DNA from: Macrolepiota albuminosa | Taxonomy: Eukaryota > Basidiomycota > Agaricomycetes > Agaricales > Agaricaceae | Reading direction: 5' to 3' | NCBI GenBank assembly: GCA_027475525.1 | Contig: JAMWFC010000051.1 | Location: 1,811,205-1,875,204 of the forward strand | Length of the DNA: 64,000 nt | In this document: positions 22,581 through 32,284 of the stretch, in pieces | Position numbering within the stretch: position 1 is the first letter of the stretch | Layout: each line of letters opens with the position of its first letter | Program-made: the position numbers and the translations under genes | The notes under the pieces: generated by a model | Told to the model about the DNA's origin: nothing | The model's input: only the letters and a program-made list of their open reading frames with translations | Databases searched by the model: none

Positions 22581-23305
22581 CTTCGCGTCGTCCTTCACGG
22601 TGCCCACCGGCGCTTCATCGGAGAGGTCAACTGCGGCAACACCGGACCCGCTTGTGAGTTGATCATGCTTTCGCGCGTCTTGCAGCATCGTCCATCGGAG
22701 AGGTCAACTGCGGCAACACCGGACCCGCTTGTGAGTTGATCATGCTTCGCGCGTCTTGCAGCATCGTCGATCTCGTTCCAGAAGCCCACCGATTTTGCTG
22801 CATTTGTTGTGCAGGTCATCGCACAGTCCACTCGTGAATCTCACTCGCTCGATCAGCGCGTGCTTCGACAGTGCCTTGGCCTCTCTTCATCTTTTCTTGT
22901 CACAGATACCACCACCAATCCCGCAGCAGGAATACATTCTTGGTCTATTGGTCTCAATCGTCTTGTTGACATATGCATCGCCCTTCACAAGCGCAACCAG
23001 CTCGAACTTGAAACCTTTGATACTGCTTCCTCAATCGTCTTGTTGACATATGCATCGCCCTTCACAAGCGCAACCAGCTCGAACTTGAAACCTTTGATAC
23101 TGCTTCTCGAGCCTGCTCCGAGTGCTGGACAATTTCTGGTTCATGGAGGGCACTTGCGGATTGTAGAGATGGCGTCCGTACCGCCGCAGAGAAACTCAAA
23201 ACGGTACTTGACCCTAATGGAAGGACATATAGAGGCAAGCTTGATCACGAAGATACCACTCGCCGTCTCATCTCTAACCCAGGTCAGCCCGTTTACGCTC
23301 CATAG
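22555..23305 (+). CDS. Unidentified soluble protein of about 200 aa
   Basis: Starts MPPLPSRDSFASSFTVPTGA at 22555; a short intron of about 32 bp (donor GTGAGT) lies inside the duplicated stretch 22616-22768. The body reads FQKPTDFAAFVVQVIAQSTR, then VLRQCLGLSSSFLVTD, HSWSIGLNRLVDICIALHK and RNQLELETFDTASRACSECW, and ends ISNPGQPVYAP with TAG at 23303-23305. Mostly helical, no signal peptide or membrane segment. I do not recognise the family. Two duplications interrupt it (22616, 22953); with one copy removed the frame is continuous through DTASRACSECW. Divergent partner of CCDC47. Confidence 0.6.
22616..22768. repeat. 77-bp tandem duplication whose copies differ by one T
   Basis: Copy one (22616-22692) has TTT where copy two (22693-22768) has TT; otherwise identical. 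Spans exon end, short intron and acceptor. Confidence 0.95.
22953..23106. repeat. Exact 77-bp tandem duplication in the 22555 gene
   Basis: 22953-23029 equals 23030-23106; removing one copy restores the frame with no added base. Confidence 0.96.
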
Positions 23306-23454
23306 CATCTCAGACCGATGGCCGATGTCATACTACGTTAAACTGTCAATATACCCTTCACCCCGGTATTCAAAACGCATAGCATCTCAGACCGATGGCC
23401 GATGTCATACTACGTTAAACTGTCAATATACCCTTCACCCCGGTATTCAAAACG
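23301..23454. repeat. Exact 77-bp tandem duplication at the 3' end of the 22555 gene
   Basis: 23301-23377 equals 23378-23454, beginning over the stop codon. The rest of 23306-23790 holds no gene I can support. Confidence 0.95.
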
Positions 23455-23790
23455 GCTGGTTCTATGTCCAAATGAAAGCTCGGCCTCCAGGACACCGTGA
23501 TCGACCCCAGAATTGAGGCAACGATGCGTTCTGATGGAATGATGGAAGCCTGTTCCTGTATCGGCAGTTCTTTCCTTTGACCTTCTGGAAACGAGTTTAC
23601 CCTGTTTTATGTAATTCAACAAGTATGTACTCGAATATTACATTGATTGCTCGATGATGATACATTGGTTTGTTCTCTTTGGCAAAATAAACAATCGCAT
23701 TATTAATTAAAGAGATGCGAGGTTCGTCACGGGCCAGGTGCTTAAACAGTATCAGTACTGCTTGGGATCGAAAGAAGCGTTATAAACTCA

Positions 23791-25707
23791 CTAGGAATCA
23801 GCTGCACGCCTGAAACCGTATTTCTCAACGAAAGCATCAAGTTCTTTGGGTCCACGAGAACCGTAAGGATAAGAAACGGGACGAGGGCGTTGCCCACTCA
23901 GGCCATCAATCCAGTGCAGGATGGGCGTGAAAATCTGGCCACCATAGAGTTAAGCAGGCATGGCGCCAATAGTATGATACGCACCTTCCAGGCGACATCA
24001 AGTTCATCGTTGCGCACAAAGTTGGAATGATCGCCTTTGAGGGCGTCAAGGATAAGTGCCTCGTATGCTTCGGGAATCTTGGACTCAGTGAACCTCCGCT
24101 TGTATGTGAGGTCCATCTCGGTTGGGATGGCGCGTGTATAAAGGCCAGGTGTCTTCGCGTTGAGCTTCAGGTAGACTGCCTCGGAAGGTTGAATACGGAT
24201 AACTAGTTCGTTGCGAGCAATGTCCTTGAAAATACCCTGAGTAACATCCTTGAACTGAATTCTGACCTCCACTTTGGCTTCATTGAGAGCTAAGGGAAGA
24301 AATCAATTTAGTCCAGAAAATGAGTCAGCCTAAGGGCTTGACGAATTCACCCTTTCCAGCTTTCAAGATGAACGGAACACCCTCCCATCGGGGGTTATTA
24401 ATCCACAATGTCGTCGCAGCGAAGGTAGGGCAAACAGATTGATGAGGAACGGTCTCATCATCAAGGTATCCGGGCTTGCCATTTGCAGCAACATACTGCC
24501 CAAGAAGGGTATCCGAGCGTTCAATGGGAGGAATACACCGCAGGACTTTGACCTATGATCGTTTTTTACGATCAGATAGGCAGTAACTATGAGGAAATGT
24601 ATTTATGACCTTTTCGTCACGGATATCCTCAGCAGCGAAAGAGACGGGACGTTCCATGGTCAAGATACTGAGGACCTGTAGCAAATCTGCGCGAGATGAG
24701 CGACAACAACCTTATCAGGTATGTGTATACTCACGATTCTGGAGAATGTCGCGGATGATACCAAACTCATCAAAGTAACCGCCGCGACCCTCTGTACCAA
24801 ATGGCTCTTTAAACGTGATCTGGACGTTACTGATGGAATTCTTGTCCCAGGCCGCTCCCATTGCGACATTAGCGAAACGTAAAACAAGTAGGTTCTTAAC
24901 CATCTCTTTCCCAAGATAATGGTCGATACGGAATGTCTCATCCTCAGACCAATACTGTTTAAGAGCGCCCAAAAGCTCTCTGGCAGAATCAAGGTCTTTT
25001 CCAAAGGGCTTTTCGACAATAATGCGATTGACACCTCCCCTGGTGACGTAGCAATGCTCCTTCAGGTTTTTGGCCACCGAAATGAAGACACTGGGATAAT
25101 GCGATTGACACCTCCCCTGGTGACGTAGCAATGCTCCTTCAGGTTTTTGGCCACCGAAATGAAGACACTGGGGGAAGTGCAAGGTAAAAGATGCGGTTGC
25201 ACTCCTTTGACTGGTATTTCGACTCTATTTCCTCAAGATGCTTGTTAGTTGTCAAACGATGAGCCCTCATCGTAGCTGCCCGAGACATAAGTAGAAAGAG
25301 CTTTGAACTGCTCGATTTTTTCAGCTATCTCGGGGTCGTTATCTGTATTCTTGATGTATGAGGTTGTACGCTTGTGGAATTCCTCGAGATCCATCTTTGT
25401 ACGAGCATAACCCACGATTTTCACATCTCGGGGAAGGAAGCCTTGGCAATATAAGCCGAAAAGTGCCGGAAGAGTCTGTTGCGAGGATGTCGATTAGAAC
25501 AGGTTTGTGGAATGCCACAGGGACAAATGGCTTGCCTTTTTCTTTGCAAGATCGCCAGAGGCACCGAGTACTGGAAAATGGAGTCAGAAACGCGCGATGA
25601 TAACGTTGAGTTGGCAACTGACCGACGATAACGGTGTTGTCCTTGAGCTCATCGTGTGTGGTCTCCATGGAGGGGATGGTGCCAGAAAGCGAGCGATTGC
25701 GAGTCAT
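23791..25707 (-). CDS. ZWF1: Glucose-6-phosphate 1-dehydrogenase
   Basis: First enzyme of the oxidative pentose phosphate pathway: oxidises glucose-6-phosphate with NADP to 6-phosphogluconolactone in the cytosol, making NADPH. ATG 25707 ([20 protein letters not shown]). The NADP-binding motif [13 protein letters not shown] spans the first intron; then [40 protein letters not shown], the active-site [34 protein letters not shown], and the C-terminal region with [12 protein letters not shown]. It ends GFRRAADS with TAG at 23791-23793, about 505 aa as usual. The 77-bp duplication at 25019-25172 breaks it: the highly conserved LALPPSVF reads correctly only after removing a copy and adding one C to the C run at 25171-25174 (G on the plus strand). 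The intact family signature makes a functional gene the best reading. Confidence 0.97.
25019..25172. repeat. Exact 77-bp tandem duplication in G6PD
   Basis: 25019-25095 equals 25096-25172, ending in a G run from which one G is missing relative to the conserved protein. Confidence 0.97.
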
Positions 25708-25847
25708 GGCCGGTGAAAGAGAGGATGAAGGAGAGGCAGAGATGGAAAAACCACTTGAAACTTGGATCAGTCGGGGAGGCAGGTGGGTGCTGACAGTGAG
25801 TGATCGACCCGGGCCCGGCCCGCCAAGTTCTTACAATAACCAACGCC
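25708..25847. promoter_or_regulatory. 140-bp bidirectional promoter, G6PD and THOC5-like
   Basis: Short GC-rich region between two divergent start codons; contains CCGGGCCCGG at about 25809. No TATA box seen. Confidence 0.45.
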
Positions 25848-26645
25848 ATGCTCTCGTCCGACCATGGCATCCCACCATCCACAGACGACGTCTTCGACAA
25901 ACTACGCGACCTTGTCTCTCCTAATCACCTCCCGCAAGATGTCGCTGCCATGCATATCCGTGCTATGGCCCTAATGGGCCGTCTTAAGGCTCTCCATCGT
26001 GCAAGTAATACCGCCACACGCATACGAAAAGAGGCTACTTCTGAAGCAAGGCAGGAGATGGACCAGTCCCATCTTGGCCTCCAGAATCTTTTGTACGAGA
26101 AGCGCCATCTTGAGCGCGAAATCGAAAAATGTCGACAGTTTGCGTGAGTGTCGAACTGAACACTTCTTGTCCATCGCTGGAAAGTGTGTTTGTAGCTCCA
26201 TCTACCAGGATGTCCCACTCTACAGCCTCGAAGAATTCAAGTTGTTGGCGCCAGAAGAAGCCCGCACAGAAGAAGTCCTTTCAGACGAACATCAACTCAT
26301 GCTCAACCGTCTAAGTTTTGAACTCGCGGAACGCCAACGGTATGCTGCAAATTTGTATCACATGTCATTAGGCGACCCTCTCATTCCATGCGTTAGGCTT
26401 GATCTCAGGAGAAAAGAGCTTTTGCAACAAAAAGAAGAACTTCTAAAGGAAAGCAAGACAAAGTCGTCTACGATGGACAGCGTAAAGACGCAGATTGATC
26501 AACTTATAAAGGTACTGACTGTCTTGGTTGAACGCTTCACACGATTGACAGCCTGTGTCCTGCCTAGGCTGCTGCAGACACCCGGAAGAAAATAGAAGTC
26601 TTTGTGCCTTCAATACAAAGCACAGATGATGCCACGCCAGGCTGA
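25848..26645 (+). CDS. THO complex subunit 5-like protein (THOC5/Fmip family)
   Basis: Component of the THO/TREX complex that couples transcription to mRNA export in the nucleus. ATG 25848 (MLSSDHGIPPSTDDVFDKLR). Exons 25848-26143, 26196-26339, 26397-26511 and 26568-26645, all in frame. THOC5 signatures: LLYEKRHLEREIEKCRQFAS, YQDVPLYSLEEF, then HQLMLNRLSFELAERQRLDL and a coiled-coil ELLQQKEELLKESKTK. Length about 210 aa, which covers the conserved N-terminal core only, as in fungal members; the long C-terminal part of animal THOC5 is absent. No duplication inside. Shares a 140-bp promoter region with G6PD. Confidence 0.87.
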
Positions 26646-26944
26646 AATACATATATTTATTGACATTGATGTTTCCAAGGTTTGGAGTCGTGTCTGAGTA
26701 CGTCTTTGTCAGGTGAGAATAGTACAGAAACTAAAAAGGTGAAGGATATAACGTGGAAACACGAGAAAAGTGAACGTAAACGTTATGCAAGAGTACAAGG
26801 ATAAGTCCTATAGCGGCTGTAGTAGGACAACGATTGATGTAGGATATATAACACATTGATAGGTTTCGTGTAACCTGAATGATGATGAGGAGAAATACAG
26901 TGAGTGGGCAGGAAACAGTCAAGTGAAAAAATCATTGTGAAAGG

Positions 26945-27806
26945 TCACTCGTCGTCACTGATGCTTCCTATATCACTCATCTCTTCATCTTGATCTTCCT
27001 CGTCGTTCCCGTCCGTCGACGCATCCGCAGCCTCCTTTGTAGCATATCTCTGAACATACTCTGTTACGATTACCAGCTATATGACAACTGGCTAATTCAG
27101 CATAAATCCTCATACCTTTCACCTTGCTTTCGTACTCCTTTGGATGGCGCATAAGAAGCGCGGCAGCTTCACCATTCAGAGGATCGTTTGGGTTAGGATA
27201 ACGCAGCAGTTGTGGAAGGAAGACCTCGAAAATATTGATCATGTCTGCGTCCATCCTTGATCAGATCGTTTCGTGGGCGTCAACCGATCGAGGCTCACCA
27301 AACATGGGCGACCACGTCTGGTTGATCACGTCTAAGCACACCGAACCACTTCTGCACGACTATAAGACATTAAAGGTCGTGTGGGCGACCACGTCTGGTT
27401 GATCACGTCTAAGCACACCGAACCACTTCTGCACGACTATAAGACATTAAAGGTCGTGCAGATAATGGCTACGCACAATTCATCGATATTAGGGTGAAAT
27501 ATCTTATTCATGAATCCAATACTGGGTGATTTGTAGGGGTATTGATCCGGAAGCTCGACATGAATCTTCCAAACACCGCCTTGGAATGGAGCTGAAAGAG
27601 GAATGAGCAACAGATTCAACAAGAAGTCATGGACGTCGACGCACTCTCAGAGGGGCCAAAGAAACGAACGTAGAACTCCTGCATGCTATCATTGACCAAG
27701 GAGACTTCGTAATCGGACATTAGCCTGTAAGAGAATGAGATAGGGCAGCGAGAGAGGTGAAATTGGTAAAGACATCTTCATGACATCGGTTTCAATTCGA
27801 CGCTTG
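26945..27806 (-). CDS. UBC8: Ubiquitin-conjugating enzyme E2, UBC8/UBE2H type
   Basis: E2 enzyme; yeast Ubc8 acts in glucose-induced degradation of gluconeogenic enzymes through the GID/CTLH ligase. Exons include 27806-27774 ([11 protein letters not shown]), 27724-27645 ([20 protein letters not shown]), 27591 onward ([20 protein letters not shown]), one with [16 protein letters not shown] holding the catalytic Cys in VCLDV, then [20 protein letters not shown], and an acidic tail [18 protein letters not shown] ending at 26945, typical of Ubc8. The first exon with the start Met lies upstream of 27806 and I could not place it. A 77-bp duplication (27305-27458) overlaps the exon/intron with the active site. 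Confidence 0.93.
27305..27458. repeat. Exact 77-bp tandem duplication over the UBC8 active-site exon
   Basis: 27305-27381 equals 27382-27458; it duplicates most of the exon encoding [13 protein letters not shown]. Confidence 0.96.
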
Positions 27807-28552
27807 CTAGGATTTGCGTATAAGGAGGTTATTTGTCAGTCTTTAATTTCCAAAAGGCCTAGAAGACTTATCATGGTGAAAAGTAGTTATAGCTCGTGGA
27901 GGATATTGGTGAAGAAAGAGATGAAGGCGATAACAAGGGACAGAATGTGGGCTCGTGACTCGCAGGGGTGATGATTGAGAAGGCGCTCTTTGTCTCGATG
28001 AAGGCGATAACAAGGGACAGAATGTGGGCTCGTGACTCGCAGGGGTGATGATTGAGAAGGCGCTCTTTGTCTCTCTGGACGTTTCAGCACCACACTCTCA
28101 GCGCTTAACTCCTTAATCATTCTTCTAAAGACTCTCTCAGGATTTTCTATGGCATGATGCAGGCGACCAGCGCTTAACAACACTTAGTAAATATTCATAC
28201 TTTGGGCCGCTCGCTCCACCGTCTAGTAGAACCAGTCCTCGACGACGCAATGAAGATCGTCTTTCGAACATGGGAATGGTATTGATCCAGTATAGCCCAT
28301 ATCCTGTTTGCCTGCCGTAGGTGACCTCGAAGTGAAGGTCAGCTCCCCTCCTGTGGCAGGGTCAACGGCACGGTGTGACATCGAACGCCAGGCCAGTAAC
28401 GCCGCTTCTGATATGAGCTTCATTTGGTCAATATGGATTTCTAATGGCCCACCTATCCAGAACAACCCGAAACCGCAAACCAAGACCATTTCCTCCTGTG
28501 TTTGTGATAAAAGCTGCCCCTGGCGCCTGTGATGCATTGTGACGCTATCGCC
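27807..28552. other. Region between UBC8 and the 65-aa membrane protein gene
   Basis: Should contain the first UBC8 exon. Minus-strand open frames at 28223-28537 and 27887-28183 resemble no family and I do not call them genes. The 27920-28073 duplication lies here. Confidence 0.4.
27920..28073. repeat. Exact 77-bp tandem duplication upstream of UBC8
   Basis: 27920-27996 equals 27997-28073. Confidence 0.95.
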
Positions 28553-28850
28553 TCATTTAGCCAAGATTTCGTGTGATAGTAGAAGAACCAACAGAAACAT
28601 CATCGAAGCAATGGCAAGCATGGCAACCGATGTCTGTGTAAGGTGAAATGCATCTGCAACCCTTCGTCAGATGACTCAATGCAACTGGGCGGTATCTTAC
28701 GAAAGGAGGCCGTTAGTTTCGTTACGAAATGACCGATGACGAGAGCTCCAATGGCTGTCCAAATGGAAAGTTGGTCCCGGAAAGTTCTTCATTGTTTGCG
28801 AACTGACCTGTGGCGATGGAACGGAAGGGACGATCACTAAAAAGCGGCAT
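28553..28850 (-). CDS. Small two-helix membrane protein, 65 aa, unidentified
   Basis: Three exons join in phase with good splice sites (GTCAG, GTAAG donors). The protein starts MPLFSDRPFRSIATAIGALV, has a weak hydrophobic first segment (AIGALVIGHFV), then TKLTASFHAFHLTQTSVAML and a strong membrane helix (AMLAIASMMFLLVLLL), ending SHEILAK at 28553-28555. Too short for confident family assignment; its size and layout recall small ER subunits, but I recognise no specific family. The consistency of three phase-matched exons is the main support. Confidence 0.6.
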
Positions 28851-29077
28851 TGTGTTCAACTAAGAGAGAGAAAGCTATATTGTCCGGTATGGGTCTAGTA
28901 CCTTTTTATCGATAGTGCAACGAGGTAGGGCACGTTTCCCGCACGCGCATCAAAACGTAAATGAGTCAACAGGTATAAACGTGTATGTAAAGGTGTACTG
29001 AAGGTATTCGACATAATATGAATCAAATCCCTGAATCATCATATAGATATCGTTTCAATCGTGCTGCTAGAGTCATA

Positions 29078-30283
29078 TCATCGCATAGGGACTGTGGTAA
29101 CTGTGGCCGGTTGTCCGTTCATTCCAGGCTGAATTACAATGGTCTGACCAGGTTGGTGCATTGCATTCATGGGTTGTTGACCGTATACGTATCCTGCCGG
29201 GTACTGCATCATTGGTCCATGTTGAGTGCTGGTGTTATAGAAACCTGGAGCTTCTCCAAACCACGGAAGTTCTGCGTGAAAGTTTGATCAACCTCATGCA
29301 GCAGAACTTTCATCAACGAGCTCACCACGTATAGGCTCTTGCCAGATATCAAACCTTCCATACATTTGTGCCAGACTTACCAAACGGAAAAGGATGTAGA
29401 GAGCCAGCACGTTCATTGCAAAAAGCGCCCACGAGAATGCCTGAATCACAGACTTACCAAACGGAAAAGGATGTAGAGAGCCAGCACGTTCATTGCAAAA
29501 AGCGCCCACGAGAATGCCTGAATCACTTCATCTCGTGGCAGAACGCTTGTGCAGACACTATACGATCCCTGATGAGAAAGGAATTTTTGACCGCTCGTGA
29601 ATTTACTCACTGCCTCCATTTCTTGTCGCAGTGAGTTGACCGGCCAAACCGTCACACTGGACTGTTCCAATGATGTCACTTGCATATCAGATGGCACTCA
29701 GATTATCATCTGCTAAAAGTGATGAGCAACTAACGTTGACCATGCTCCCATAGCTTTCCAAGATTGAGTACAAGTAGATTGACATAGTATATGAGCTGGC
29801 TGTCATACCTAACCATAATGTTCCCAGCACGAATAGCATGGGAGCTTCTGTCCTCGGCTGGGCCCACTGTATCCTTGCATCGCCGTAAGCATAATTGCTC
29901 AAACACATCGGATAAGAGTGGGAGTTACGAGATTAGAAAGAGGAGTAGTGTTAATGAGGGGACAACAAGAGAAAAAATCGTAAATTCGTCTGTCAGGAGT
30001 GCATTGAGCTGAACATCGTTGAGATATATCTGAACACCTGTACATACTGTGTAACTTTGGAAGGAACAAGTTGGCAAAGTGAGCTGCAAGGCCTAAGACA
30101 GTTGCTGCCAACATCATCAATCGTTGCCTACAAAACCCATCATCGATCATGCTCAAAGACTGACCAGAAAGTATGAACACAACGACTAGGGTCAATAAAC
30201 GATATTAGAGGGTCTGTTTGTCGCAAAGTTCGGAGTAACATACCGTAAAAGCCCACTCTGTAGTTTCCAAAGCGTACGGTCAT
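29078..30283 (-). CDS. MARVEL-type four-helix membrane protein (copy nearest UBC8)
   Basis: ATG 30283 gives MTVRFGNYRVGFYVVVFILS, then ATVLGLAAHFANLFLPKLH, helix three with FTIFSLVVPSLTLLLFLIS, an inter-helix part with TEAPMLFVLGTLWLGMTASS and TMSIYLYSILESYGSM, and the last helix AFSWALFAMNVLALYILFRL. The cytosolic tail is ELPWFGEAPGFYNTSTQHGP followed by Gln/Pro-rich sequence ending TTVPMR at 29078. Length about 300 aa. MARVEL domains occur in fungal plasma-membrane and endocytic proteins. The next gene upstream on the same strand encodes a second protein of this type. Frame near 30030 (after LPKLH) needs a one-base shift. A 77-bp duplication lies at 29372-29525. Confidence 0.75.
29372..29525. 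repeat. Exact 77-bp tandem duplication in MARVEL-type gene
   Basis: 29372-29448 equals 29449-29525; duplicates the exon encoding the fourth helix. Confidence 0.96.
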
Positions 30284-30582
30284 GTTTATTGTCAGGTGCA
30301 CAGTTGAAAAGGAAAACGGACGCGTTTAACAATTCCCACATCAAATCTTTGGTTCCTTCACAGCTCGAGCACGTGGAAATATCATCTCGATCGATCAGCA
30401 ACACTTTATTTCCGCGCACTCACTGCAATACACTTCTTATTTTACGTATTTTTGTTATATAGGGTTCTGACAACTTCAGAATGTTTCGTGCCGTACATAG
30501 TACATGAACTGGATTGAACCTTACTATACATATATGATGTCTATTCCAAAATCCTGCCATACACAAATACTGCAGACATCAA

Positions 30583-31893
30583 TCATCGGTGGCGAGCTGA
30601 TCCAGGTGCGGTCAGATTCGGATTGAGCATATTACCGCGTTCAAAATCATTGCTCGTATGAGATCCAATAAGTGTCGATCGTCCAGAATTATCTGACAGT
30701 TGCCGCACTGGCGGCTTGCTGGGAAGAGGTTTCTCTCTGACAGATCTCCCATTGGACCGTCCATTAGCATACGGACTCCTCCCATGATTCCTTTCTTGGG
30801 ATCGCTTTCGGCCTCCTGACTCCGCATCACGGGTAAGCGGCAAGATACTTGACGATTTGCTATTGTCACGCTTCATATGACTTGTATTACTTGTATCGTA
30901 GCGATTGAACCATGCACAAGACGTTACGGGACCATACCACATGTGATTTTCGCCGCTCTTGTATTACTTGTATCGTAGCGATTGAACCATGCACAAGACG
31001 TTACGGGACCATACCACATGTGATTTTCGCCGCTTTATGTTTTCGAATGGCCAAGATAGAAGCCCAAGGCAGAAAAGTATGACTGTGGTCCTCGTTGAGA
31101 CATAGATCGTTTACATGAAAACCACTCTTCGTACCAAGCACTGCATTGATTAGTGAAAACGCCATGAGGACACGATACATGGCCTGATACTGCTCCGTGT
31201 GAACTGTGAAGAATCAGGCTGTGAAGGCAAGAAAGTGTCATCCGACTCACAGCTCGCAGAAGAGTCGTCCAAAGGCTGTGTAGCCGATGTGGAGGAGTAG
31301 CATTCTACGTCGGCCGATTGAGAATCCGAAGTCACAAGGAAGACTCCCAAAACTGGAAACATGCAAGTCAGATCAAGCGATGTGAAGAACGAAGGATTCT
31401 CACCAAGCCAGAAGAGCCCTGCGAGACCAAGAGAGGCCAGCTCCATCCTGGTGTTTATAGGATTGCGTCCCCTCAATAGCAAGCTGAGCCCGAGTCTGGT
31501 ACACAGACGTCAGAAATGATATCTTAATGTGAAAAAATGAATACTCACAGCAGGGTGAAGATAAATAAACTAGCTGAACAGACAAAGATAGAGAAGGGAA
31601 CAAAACGAGCTACAGTACGGTTTCAGAATGCTTGATGATTGGGAGTATTCTAAGGCTCACTGAGATCAGAAGCAGCGAGAACGTGCTGAAAATGGCCCGC
31701 CATTGCCAGGCAAATGACGGTGAAAAGGATAACAGCCCCTGCAAGTCTTTAGCCCATTGTTCTTCAGATTGACGGGAATGACTGTACCATATACACTGGC
31801 TCTAACGATGTTAAAGATCGAAGTCATTCTGGGCCGACGGGGTGGAGAAGAAGGTCGTAAGTGTGGCGTTGTTGGTGCGGGATTTGAAGGCAT
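30583..31893 (-). CDS. MARVEL-type membrane protein with Ser/Arg-rich tail
   Basis: ATG 31893 (MPSNPAPTTPHLRPSSPPRR). Four hydrophobic segments: FNIVRASVYGTVI, GAVILFTVICLAMAGHFQHV, RFVPFSIFVCSASLFIFTLL and the conserved fungal MARVEL stretch RNPINTRMELASLGLAGLFW with LGVFLVTS. A Cys/Ser-rich loop follows (ADVECYSSTSATQPLDDSSA), then the last helix MYRVLMAFSLINAVLG. The tail is basic and serine-rich (ESGGRKRSQERNHGRSPYAN, REKPLPSKPPVRQLSDNSGR), ending SARHR at 30583, and looks like a phosphorylation-controlled cytosolic region (inference). A 77-bp duplication (30881-31034) interrupts the tail junction. Function unknown; probable plasma membrane or endocytic protein. Confidence 0.78.
30881..31034. 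repeat. Exact 77-bp tandem duplication in second MARVEL-type gene
   Basis: 30881-30957 equals 30958-31034. Confidence 0.96.
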
Positions 31894-32284
31894 GATAAAG
31901 CATCCAGATTTAGAAACACGAGGTTAACACGAAGCAACAGTAAGACGATGGGAATTCAGCGTGCTGGCCGCGCGTCAGTGTCGTGAAAAAGTCAATGAAG
32001 AGTGCGTTGCAAGGTGCGGCACGCCCGCAGGACGCTGCAGTTCAGAATTCAGGATGGTGATTAAGGCGAGCAAGAGAAGCCAACGGCCTGGAAATTTTCG
32101 ACAACATATTCGAGGTTTACATAAGGACACGAGGCGTGTGATGATCGATATGTACCTCGAGGACAGGTGCACCGCCACACACTCAAGTAAATGGCACGAT
32201 CAGGCCACGATCACGGAGGCAGATTCAACGTGCCGATCTATTCCTGGAATGTGCAACATAAAGAAAACAAAAGATATTTAAGTG
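31894..32284. other. Intergenic region, no gene supported
   Basis: 391 bp between the start of the MARVEL gene and the 3' end of the acetoacetyl-CoA synthetase gene, both minus strand. It should hold the MARVEL promoter. A 106-codon plus-strand frame at 31961 has no recognisable content. Confidence 0.4.

Noticed and set aside
28223..28537. Minus-strand frame of about 100 codons (MHHRRQGQLLSQTQEE...)
   Set aside because: No family recognised and overlapping the downstream flank of the 65-aa gene; codon use is not convincing.
31961..32281. 106-codon plus-strand frame
   Set aside because: Random-looking composition in an intergenic region, with no splice or family support.
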